NCBI GenBank assembly: GCA_021775355.1
Contig: JAJFHZ010000008.1
Coordinates: 1-64,000, forward strand
Length of the DNA stretch: 64,000 nt
Direction of reading: 5' to 3'
Origin: Amylibacter sp.
Lineage (GTDB): Bacteria; Pseudomonadota; Alphaproteobacteria; Rhodobacterales; Rhodobacteraceae
Of this stretch, positions 45,923-53,709 are shown in pieces. The notes under the pieces are model-generated. The model searched no databases, was not told where the DNA came from, and was given only the letters and a program-made list of their open reading frames with translations. A program made the position numbers and the translations under genes. The stretch's first letter is position 1. Each line of letters begins with the position of its first letter.

Positions 45923-46534
45923 ATGCATTTTGTAACTTTTGACTTCACGAACTTCCACAAATTCGGCTCTACGTTTTACGATTACTTGGCTTTACGTAAA
46001 AGATATTTCGTCGATGAACTTAATTGGGACATTTTTCACGACGACATGGTCGAAATGGATCAATACGACAACCCGTTGGCGCATTACTCTGTGGTAATAC
46101 AAGACGGTAAGGTTGTTGGTGGCGCAAGAATGGCACCAACATCGGCAAAATGGGGCGATGCTACCTATATGCTTAATGATGTAGCACGCGGGAAACTTTC
46201 AAAAATACCGAATCAAATCTACAAAGAGAACTTCAAAACAAATCTTGTCTGGGAATGTACCCGCCTTGTTGTTTCAAGTGAATTAAAAGGCATGCGCGAA
46301 AAGGTAAACTGCCTGAACCAGATTGTAGATGGTGTTGTCGCCGAAACCTCAGCGTTTGGCGCAAAGGATCTGATTTGTTTATCGCCACCGACATTACCGC
46401 GTATGTTCCGTTCCTTCGGATATGACTGCAAGCAAATCAGTGAACCTTATACTTGTCCTGAAGATGGCCGAAAATATGCGGTTCTGATGATGCCGGCAGC
46501 GAAAAGGTTTGTGGAAATCAAAAAAGCGGCGTAG
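45923..46534 (+). CDS. luxI: Acyl-homoserine-lactone synthase
   Basis: A 203-aa GNAT-fold synthase making a quorum-sensing signal from SAM and acyl-ACP. The N-terminal conserved set is present: Arg in LALRKRYFV (~27), Trp in LNWDIF (~36), Asp-Asp in VEMDQYD (~48), Arg in VGGARMAP (~70), and Glu/Arg in WECTRLVV (~108). Length is normal. A perfect hairpin covers its ribosome binding site, and a lux-box-like site lies upstream. Two LuxR genes flank it; the acyl chain length cannot be read from sequence. Confidence 0.95.
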   Translation: MHFVTFDFTNFHKFGSTFYDYLALRKRYFVDELNWDIFHDDMVEMDQYDNPLAHYSVVIQDGKVVGGARMAPTSAKWGDATYMLNDVARGKLSKIPNQIYKENFKTNLVWECTRLVVSSELKGMREKVNCLNQIVDGVVAETSAFGAKDLICLSPPTLPRMFRSFGYDCKQISEPYTCPEDGRKYAVLMMPAAKRFVEIKKAA

Positions 46535-46582
46535 CAAACCCAATATCGCTACATATTGGTGCTATTATATCCGTGAACACGA

Positions 46583-46954
46583 CTATCTTCGAATGGCCGC
46601 GCTGGGAACGGCTTGGCCAATCGCAGACCAGTTCACGCTGGCACGCGCAATTTTCGTATCACCCCATGTTTTAAAAACAATAACAAAGCTCTCTGACGTC
46701 ACAGCTTCTGCCGCCAAAGAAAACCGCAGATTTTGTCCGCAAGAACTGTCCATACCGCTAATACCCAATGTGATATGCGGGGGGCGTTGAAAACTTGCCG
46801 TAAACCGCAGTTTAAACCGCACCTCACGATCACCATCGCCGGACCACATCGGTCCGTTGTCATCTACGTGGTTAAATAATTCACCTGCAGCCGTGACAAC
46901 CTGCACACCAACCAAAGGGGCAGTGGTTTGTTGTTTGTTCAAATCTTCACCCAA
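46583..46954 (-). CDS. H-type lectin domain protein
   Basis: A 123-aa protein. VRFKLRFTASFQRPPHITLGISGMDS and RFSLAAEAVTSESFVIVFKTWGDTKIARASVNWSAIG, both here in parts, match the H-lectin (discoidin/GalNAc-binding) domain with its Trp near the end. No signal peptide is seen. The chosen start is TTG at 46954 with GGGGGA upstream; the only in-frame ATG is farther in. It is convergent with luxI. Confidence 0.7.
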   Translation of the reverse strand: MGEDLNKQQTTAPLVGVQVVTAAGELFNHVDDNGPMWSGDGDREVRFKLRFTASFQRPPHITLGISGMDSSCGQNLRFSLAAEAVTSESFVIVFKTWGDTKIARASVNWSAIGQAVPSAAIRR

Positions 46955-47084
46955 AGCAATCCCCCTTTATTCTAATCTCTTTTAACTTTTACACGGAGCA
47001 TAAAAAAATAACAGACAAAACAAATGTACAATTATACTATTACAAACATGAACAAAGTAGATATGACAAAGCTACAGGAACCTA

Positions 47085-48977
47085 ATGTACAGTTTTTTAC
47101 TTCAAGCAACTATTTATCTGGCAGCAGCCGTCATTGCCGTGCCTGTCGCCAAACGTCTGGGCCTTGGTTCAGTTCTAGGTTATCTGATCGCAGGTGTCCT
47201 GATCGGCCCCGTTCTGGGCTTAATCGGATCAGAGGCACAGGATTTACGTCACTTCGCCGAATTCGGCGTGGTGATGATGCTATTTCTTGTCGGCCTAGAG
47301 CTGGAACCGATGGCATTATGGAACATGCGCGCCCGACTGATCGGTTTGGGCGGCCTGCAAATATCGCTGACCACCGCCGCGATTACCGCCGCTGCAATCG
47401 CTTTGGGTCAACCATGGAGTGTTGCATTGGCTATTGGTCTTGCATTTTCCCTGTCGTCCACCGCTATCGTGATCCAGACCCTTAGTGAAAAAGGCTTAAT
47501 GCACACGCTTGGGGGACGTTCCGCCTTTTCAGTACTTCTGACACAGGATATTGCCGTCATACCGATGCTCGCCCTCATTCCGCTGCTGGCGATGCCGGGG
47601 TTACTTAACATCGGCGGCGTTGGCCGTGATCACAGCGAAGAAATAAGCCTTATTGCAGGCCTTTCCGGTTGGGGTGTCACCTTCGTCACTCTAACTGCCG
47701 TTGCTGTAGTCATTCTGGCAGGCATGTATCTGACCCGCCCGGTTTTTCGGTTTATCGCCCAAAGCCGTTTGCGCGAAATGTTCACCGCCATGGCCCTATT
47801 GCTGGTAGTGGGCATCGCATTTTTGATGACACTCGTCGGCCTGTCGCCTGCATTGGGTACATTTCTGGCAGGCGTGGTTCTGGCAAACTCCGAATTCCGC
47901 CACGAACTGGAGTCTGACATACAACCCTTCAAAGGTTTGCTGTTGGGCCTGTTCTTCATAACCGTCGGCGCCGGCATCAATTTCGACATCTTATTCGATA
48001 ACTTTGCCACCATCATTGGTATAACCCTTGGCGTTATGCTGATCAAATCCAGCATACTTTTAATTCTGGCATACCTGTTTCGGTTCAGGGGCCGCAATCG
48101 GATATTGTTTATCCTAAGCCTTGCACAAGCAGGTGAATTTGGCTTTGTAATGCTAAATACAACAGTGAAATACAATGTTATCCCTACGGCAATATCGGAA
48201 ATGCTGGCCCTGATCATCGCCCTTTCAATGCTGCTGACCCCTGCCCTGTTCATCCTCTATGAACATCTGGCAAAACGTAAAATAGAACGCACCGTCACCC
48301 GCGAACATGATAAAATCGACGAACAGGGTAAGGTCATCATCGTTGGCATTGGCCGTTTCGGGCAAATCGTCAACCGCATGGCACTGGCAGCAGGTATTAA
48401 AACCGTTGTCATCGACCACCACATTGATCAAATCGAGCAGATGCGCATATACGGGGTCAAAGGTTATTTCGGCGATCCGACCCGCCCTGAACTAATGCAC
48501 GCCGCAGGCCTGCATGAAGCAGCCGTGCTGATTGTGGCCATTGACGACAAAAAAGCCGCAGTCAAACTGGTTAAAAACGCCCGCAAATCCCGGCCAGATC
48601 TGCACATCATCGCACGCGCCTATGATCGCAACCATACTTATCAGCTGTACCGTGCGGGCGCGACGGATATTGTGCGTGAAACCTTTGACAGTTCGATCCG
48701 TGCCAGCAAATACATGCTACAAGAGCTTGGCTGGTCAGGCTTTGATATCGAAAACGCCGCCGACGCATTCGTGACCTCTGATCGCGGTGCCTTGCGCGAA
48801 TTGTCCGAATTATGGGACCCGAACATCAAAACCGAAGACAACAAAGCCTATGTTGAACGCGCTCGCGCCATCAATAAAGAATTCAACACAGGCTTTCTGG
48901 CGAACCTTGCCAAGATCGTTGAACAGGACGTCAAGGAAGAAGAGGAACTGCGGGCAGAGGCGGACGAAGAGAGATGA
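47085..48977 (+). CDS. CPA2-type monovalent cation:proton antiporter (KefB/KefC-like)
   Basis: A 630-aa membrane protein. About twelve helices span ~1-390, followed by a cytoplasmic TrkA-N NAD-binding domain with VIIVGIGRFGQIVNRMALAAG (~415-435) and an Asp/Glu ending the second strand. Family members export K+ or Na+ in exchange for H+. The glutathione-binding details of KefC are not evident. AGGAA precedes the ATG. It lies downstream of the lectin gene, with about 130 bp between. Confidence 0.93.
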   Translation: MYSFLLQATIYLAAAVIAVPVAKRLGLGSVLGYLIAGVLIGPVLGLIGSEAQDLRHFAEFGVVMMLFLVGLELEPMALWNMRARLIGLGGLQISLTTAAITAAAIALGQPWSVALAIGLAFSLSSTAIVIQTLSEKGLMHTLGGRSAFSVLLTQDIAVIPMLALIPLLAMPGLLNIGGVGRDHSEEISLIAGLSGWGVTFVTLTAVAVVILAGMYLTRPVFRFIAQSRLREMFTAMALLLVVGIAFLMTLVGLSPALGTFLAGVVLANSEFRHELESDIQPFKGLLLGLFFITVGAGINFDILFDNFATIIGITLGVMLIKSSILLILAYLFRFRGRNRILFILSLAQAGEFGFVMLNTTVKYNVIPTAISEMLALIIALSMLLTPALFILYEHLAKRKIERTVTREHDKIDEQGKVIIVGIGRFGQIVNRMALAAGIKTVVIDHHIDQIEQMRIYGVKGYFGDPTRPELMHAAGLHEAAVLIVAIDDKKAAVKLVKNARKSRPDLHIIARAYDRNHTYQLYRAGATDIVRETFDSSIRASKYMLQELGWSGFDIENAADAFVTSDRGALRELSELWDPNIKTEDNKAYVERARAINKEFNTGFLANLAKIVEQDVKEEEELRAEADEER

Positions 48978-48984
48978 GCTAAAC

Positions 48985-50073
48985 TCACCCCATATAAAAC
49001 CCATATTGCACAGGAATATGTGCTTTCACATCCACGCCCAATTCTTGTGCCGCGTGCATTGCCCAATAGGGGTCGCGCATCATACCACGTGCCAGCAAGA
49101 CCATATCTGCCTGGCCATCGGCAATTAGTGCCTCAGCCTGTTTCGCTTCTGTAATCGCTCCTACGGCCATCGTAGCAATTCTCGCATCTGTGCGAAGCTG
49201 CCCACCCAAACCAACCTGATCACACGTGCGTGTCCCTATTGAAGCGCGTGCCGAAGGTGTTGCCCCGCCACCCGAACAATCGACAAAATCCACGCCGCGC
49301 TCTTTCAGCCATTTCGCCATCTGGATATTGTCTTCAATCGTCAAACCACCCTCGGTCCAGTCGGACACTGATAGGCGCACTGACAAAGGCAGATTTTCAG
49401 GCCAGACCGCACGCACCGCATCAACTGTTTCCAGCATCATGCGTGCACGGTTGCGCAGCTCACCGCCATATTGATCGTCACGGGTATTCACCAAGGGCGT
49501 GAAAAAACTGTGCAATAAATAGCCATGCGCGCCGTGAATTTCCAACAGCTTATATCCCGCTGCCAGCGCACGCTTGGCAGCTGCTACAAACAAACCTTGC
49601 ATATCTGCAATATCGGCCACCGACATTTGCGCAGGCGTTTTCCATAACCGTGTGCCATCGGGATCAAATGCTGCACCACTTGGCCCGACAATCGGCCAGC
49701 CACCTTCATCATCCTTCAAATGTGCGCCACCGTCCCATGGCCGTGCCGCGGATGCTTTACGTCCCGCATGACCGATCTGAACCCCCGGAACCGCACCCAT
49801 TTCAGCAATAAACCGATTGACTGATGCTGCCGCTGCAACCTGTTCATCATTCCACAGGCCCGTGCAGCCGGGCGTGATCCGCCCATCCGCACGCACGGCT
49901 GTGGCTTCAGCTATCACCAGTCCCGCACCCCCTGCGGCACGGGCACCCAAATGTACACGGTGCCAATCATTCATCAGCCCGTCGATAGCTGAATACTGGC
50001 ACATGGGCGAAACCCCGATGCGATTGCAAAAAGTGACGTCTTTGACTGTAAGCGGTGAAAAAAGGGCTGACAT
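48985..50073 (-). CDS. Old Yellow Enzyme-type NADH:flavin oxidoreductase (YqjM-like)
   Basis: A 362-aa flavin-binding barrel. VSPMCQYSAIDGLMNDWHRVHLGARA (~20-45) includes the Cys-containing YqjM subgroup signature, VQIGHAGRKASA a conserved His-Ala-Gly, EIHGAHGYLLHSFFTP the His-x-x-His-like region, and a C-terminal QADMVLLARGMMRDPYWA FMN-phosphate motif. It reduces alkenes of enones or related compounds. The stop is close to the antiporter stop, in convergent orientation. Confidence 0.94.
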   Translation of the reverse strand: MSALFSPLTVKDVTFCNRIGVSPMCQYSAIDGLMNDWHRVHLGARAAGGAGLVIAEATAVRADGRITPGCTGLWNDEQVAAAASVNRFIAEMGAVPGVQIGHAGRKASAARPWDGGAHLKDDEGGWPIVGPSGAAFDPDGTRLWKTPAQMSVADIADMQGLFVAAAKRALAAGYKLLEIHGAHGYLLHSFFTPLVNTRDDQYGGELRNRARMMLETVDAVRAVWPENLPLSVRLSVSDWTEGGLTIEDNIQMAKWLKERGVDFVDCSGGGATPSARASIGTRTCDQVGLGGQLRTDARIATMAVGAITEAKQAEALIADGQADMVLLARGMMRDPYWAMHAAQELGVDVKAHIPVQYGFYMG

Positions 50074-50175
50074 GATCTGATGTTCCTAATGTTTGATTTG
50101 TCATCAGATAATCAGCCACACCAAAAAGGTGCAAGATCAAATAAAGCACAGCGCGAATGCGAAAAAGCCTATGGC

Positions 50176-52188
50176 TTATCCTGTTGCAATACGCGGTCGT
50201 CCCGATGCTACCGCCGTCAATTCTGCCTCAATGAACACATCGCGGCTCTCGATTTTTGCCGTGCGAATATCGTGATCCATACGTACACGAATACCTTGTG
50301 CGCCCGCCTCGCGTGCACCTGACATAGCTTGCTCGCTAAGATGCGCCTCTAGTGCGTTGACAGCAGCATCCTGATTGGTAAAATCCTGCGGTCCGGTTTC
50401 AAAATGCACCCGAAACTGGCCTTCGCCCTGTGATGTGACCTGCCCTGATACCCGCATGGATATTTGCCCGACAACAGCGCCGATTGCATTGGCCACACCC
50501 GCATGTTCCGGTACCACAACTTTTGTATTCACCCGTTTCCCAACGGCCTCGTAATAACTGTGCGCCGAGGCACCCAAACCAATCAACGGCAGGTTCAGCC
50601 CCGCATCAATTGCCATCAAACCACGATGATGCGCCATGCCCTGTTTGGTCAAAACATGCTGCGCCAGTTCTTTTGCGGGCAGACCGAAATCAAATCCATC
50701 CTCTGCAAAAGCCGTTTCCAACAGGGCTTCGGCGGTTTGTTCGGTTAATTGATCAATGATCATTTGCGCCAATTTTGCAGTGTCGGATGACAAACGATTA
50801 CCACTACCTGTGCGTTGACGCGAAAACAGCTCTAGCGCCTTTTCAGCCGCATCACTGTCCCACGCATCTAACCGCCCCAAAACATGCGCTGCATCTGACG
50901 CAGTAATTCCCGACATCATCACCAAGCCACGCCCCACAAGTGCTTGCAAAGCGCCCAGTTCCATGCGGTTATGCACAATTTTGCCCATCGGCCAGGCCTG
51001 ATCGCCGATGCGTTCCATCAATGTTGCCTCGCGCCCGACCAATCCCCCCGTTGATACATCAGCCCTCTGGATCGCCAACACAAATCGCCCGTCAAATTCG
51101 CCGATAGTGCTGCTGGCCAATTGTGCATCCAACGCACCGTGAACCACGTCAGCCCAGTCTACCGCCAGCAAGGATACCGGCATCACACGGCGCGGCCCCA
51201 ATGTCACTGCCGCTGCCAATCCGCTTGTGGTAATATGCACCTGACTGTCGCCACCTAACCCGGTTGTGCGCATTGCTACGGCTTCGACCATTGTACGGAA
51301 TTCGCCAACCCGCGCCCCGAGCGGGTCAATAATCGGCCGCCCGTCACGCAGCACCGCCACATCCGTGGTTGTCCCGCCAATGTCAGATACAATCGCGTCC
51401 CGCTCATCCGTCAGCCAACGCGCACCAACGATTGAAGCCGCAGGACCCGACAGGATCGTTTCAATCGGCGATACCCGTGCCTGATCGGCCGAAATCAGCG
51501 CCCCGTCCCCACGCACCACCATAAACGGTGCATCAATGGATTTGACAAGCAACAGGCCTTCAACAGCACTGATCAGATGATCAATCATACCGATCAGGCG
51601 CGCATTCAGCAAAGCCGTCATTGCCCGCTTCGGCCCATTGAGTTTTGCACTCAAGTCATGCGAGCACGACACAGGCTTACCCGTCATATCACGGATAATA
51701 TCGCGCACCCGCAATTCATGTGCGGGATTACGCGTGGCAAACTGGCTGGCAACGGCAAACCCGGAAACGGTTTTACCATGTACTGCCAATTCCGCCCGCA
51801 AAGTTACTTCGTCCAATACACCGGCTTCACCGCCGGTATGGTCATGCCCACCCGCCAAGATAATTACAGGATCGCCCTTTAATGCTTCTTCCAACCCTTG
51901 ACGGGCCAAATCACGTTTTGAAAAACCGACAAACACCAGCCCAACACGCCCGCCTTGCCCTTCAACAAGCGCATTCGTGGCTAGTGTCGTTGACAATGAT
52001 ACCATTGCAATATCGTCAGTACTTGCACCACTTTCGGCCAAAACCGCATCTATTGCCGACCCAACACCGACTGCCAAGTCATGGCGCGTTGTCAATGCTT
52101 TGGCACTGGCAACAACGCAATCATCATCCGCAATCAAAACGGCATCCGTATAGGTGCCGCCAGTGTCTACGCCTAAAAGCAGGGCCAT
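50176..52188 (-). CDS. Hydantoinase/oxoprolinase family protein (HyuA-like)
   Basis: A 670-aa protein. ALLLGVDTGGTYTDAVLI (~2-18), an ASKHA phosphate loop, and VSDIGGTTTDVAVL (~263) are the two phosphate-binding segments. The middle and C-terminal regions match HyuA/oxoprolinase-type ATP hydrolases. A HyuB partner is usually adjacent but is absent here, as in stand-alone members of the family. The substrate is unknown. It is separated by ~100 bp from the OYE gene on the same strand. Confidence 0.9.
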   Translation of the reverse strand: MALLLGVDTGGTYTDAVLIADDDCVVASAKALTTRHDLAVGVGSAIDAVLAESGASTDDIAMVSLSTTLATNALVEGQGGRVGLVFVGFSKRDLARQGLEEALKGDPVIILAGGHDHTGGEAGVLDEVTLRAELAVHGKTVSGFAVASQFATRNPAHELRVRDIIRDMTGKPVSCSHDLSAKLNGPKRAMTALLNARLIGMIDHLISAVEGLLLVKSIDAPFMVVRGDGALISADQARVSPIETILSGPAASIVGARWLTDERDAIVSDIGGTTTDVAVLRDGRPIIDPLGARVGEFRTMVEAVAMRTTGLGGDSQVHITTSGLAAAVTLGPRRVMPVSLLAVDWADVVHGALDAQLASSTIGEFDGRFVLAIQRADVSTGGLVGREATLMERIGDQAWPMGKIVHNRMELGALQALVGRGLVMMSGITASDAAHVLGRLDAWDSDAAEKALELFSRQRTGSGNRLSSDTAKLAQMIIDQLTEQTAEALLETAFAEDGFDFGLPAKELAQHVLTKQGMAHHRGLMAIDAGLNLPLIGLGASAHSYYEAVGKRVNTKVVVPEHAGVANAIGAVVGQISMRVSGQVTSQGEGQFRVHFETGPQDFTNQDAAVNALEAHLSEQAMSGAREAGAQGIRVRMDHDIRTAKIESRDVFIEAELTAVASGRPRIATG

Positions 52189-52268
52189 GTCTTACCTCAT
52201 CTATTCTGAGTGTTGCGTAACAAGCGGCTAGATAACTGTCACGACTGAAAACGACAATTACGGAGGTA

Positions 52269-52814
52269 TTAATAACTTAACGCGGCATCGGCCAAATAAC
52301 GCAATTGACGTTCATAATTCAGCCGGCTGGTATTGGCTATCCCGTCCACTTGCAAATTATTGCGCATCATCGATGCACCAATCATTACCGCCATGAATAA
52401 CGCAACACGTTCACGCGCCTTGGCCCCGCCCAGCATTCTTTGCATAGGTGCTATCAGACAATCTCTGGCGGCTTCGCGCACAAGATCACCCACCTCGGGA
52501 TCCATGGAATTCAGGATCAGCATCTTCAGTGCAGAATTTTCCTCTGTCTGTTCCAGACTGTCGGCAAGCTTGGCCACCACAATATCCTTAAACTGACCGT
52601 CACTTGCCGCAAGTAATTCCGGCCATTCAAATGCCCCTTCCATGCTGGCTTTGAACAAGCCCAGTTTGCCGTCATAATAACGCGAAACCAGAGCGGCATC
52701 GACACCTGCATCCCGTGTTAAATCACGCACAGAAACATTTGAATATCCCCGTGCCCAAAACAGTTTACGAGCCGAGATCAGCAGTTTTTCTTTTGTGGAT
52801 AGTGTTTTTCTCAT
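52269..52814 (-). CDS. TetR family regulator
   Basis: A 181-aa regulator with the helix-turn-helix at ~8-52 (KEKLLISARKLFWARGYSNVSVRDLTRDAGVDAALVSRYYDGK). The C-terminal ligand domain has no diagnostic motif. It is divergent from the SDR gene. Two operator-like sites lie between them. Confidence 0.92.
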   Translation of the reverse strand: MRKTLSTKEKLLISARKLFWARGYSNVSVRDLTRDAGVDAALVSRYYDGKLGLFKASMEGAFEWPELLAASDGQFKDIVVAKLADSLEQTEENSALKMLILNSMDPEVGDLVREAARDCLIAPMQRMLGGAKARERVALFMAVMIGASMMRNNLQVDGIANTSRLNYERQLRYLADAALSY

Positions 52815-52845
52815 ACGGCTTACTATACTTTACATGACCCATTAA

Positions 52846-52904
52846 TCAACAGTTGTTGACTTATGGGTAAATTTTATCTAAATCGTAAGTCAACAACTGT
52901 TGAC
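52846..52904. promoter_or_regulatory. Paired operator between TetR and SDR genes
   Basis: TCAACAGTTGTTGAC at 52846-52860 and GTCAACAACTGTTGAC at 52889-52904 are reverse complements of each other over 14 bases, and each is itself near palindromic. They fill the 102-bp gap between divergent genes, the second one overlapping the region just upstream of the SDR ribosome binding site. The TetR protein is the likely ligand, so it probably represses both genes. Confidence 0.7.
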
Positions 52905-52916
52905 AAAGGAATTATC

Positions 52917-53690
52917 ATGACCAATACAGCCCTTATTACAGGCGCATCCGCAGGTATCGGCACTGAATTCGCACGTTATCACGCATCCCTTGGTGGTGAC
53001 TTGGTGATCGCGGCACGGCGCAAAACTACCTTAACTGCCCTCAAGAAAGAACTCGAATCAACCCATGGTGTAAAAGTGCATGTCATCACAACTGATCTTG
53101 GCAAACCGGGTGGCGCAAAATCCCTTTATGACGCGGTTAAGAAAGCGGGTATTCGGATTGACATTCTGATCAACAATGCAGGTTTCGGTGAACAGGGTTT
53201 ACATACTGATCACGACCTGTCACGCGAGTTGGGCATGATCGACCTGAACGTCAAAAGTCTGGTTGAGCTAAGCCATAGTTTCGCCCGTGATATGATTGCA
53301 CAGGGTGGTGGTAAGATCCTGAATGTAGGCTCCACCGCGGGCATGATGCCCGGCCCCAATCAGGCGGTTTATTTTGCGACAAAGGCTTATGTTAATTCAT
53401 ACAGCCAAGCCATTGATGAAGAATTACGCGACAAAGGTATCACCTGCACTGTTCTGGTGCCGGGTTATGTCGAAACCGAATTTGCCGCCGTTGCAGGCTT
53501 GGAAGGTGTGCCCATGACCAAAAACGGGGCGACCGCAAGTTCAGTGGCCAAGGTCGGATATGACGGCATGCTAAAAGGTAAACTCGTGGTCTTTAATGAA
53601 CTAAAGCTCAATATTGCGCTGAACTATATCATTCCGTTTCTACCACGCCGCATAGTTTTACGCATGATGCGTAAAATGCAAAGTAAATGA
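52917..53690 (+). CDS. Short-chain dehydrogenase/reductase
   Basis: A 257-aa SDR. The cofactor loop is TGASAGIGTEFARYHA (~6-21), NNAGFGEQGLH follows near 85, and the active site reads GSTAGMMPG then YFATK near 160. Length is classical. The start at 52917 follows AAAGGAA; an earlier ATG at 52863 lies inside the operator region and is less likely. The substrate is unknown. It is probably controlled by the divergent TetR. Confidence 0.92.
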   Translation: MTNTALITGASAGIGTEFARYHASLGGDLVIAARRKTTLTALKKELESTHGVKVHVITTDLGKPGGAKSLYDAVKKAGIRIDILINNAGFGEQGLHTDHDLSRELGMIDLNVKSLVELSHSFARDMIAQGGGKILNVGSTAGMMPGPNQAVYFATKAYVNSYSQAIDEELRDKGITCTVLVPGYVETEFAAVAGLEGVPMTKNGATASSVAKVGYDGMLKGKLVVFNELKLNIALNYIIPFLPRRIVLRMMRKMQSK

Positions 53691-53709
53691 TATAGGTAGA
53701 GGCGTTTTC

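Noticed and set aside
46509..46790. 93-codon frame after luxI
   Set aside because: It is antisense to the H-type lectin gene, which has the recognisable domain.
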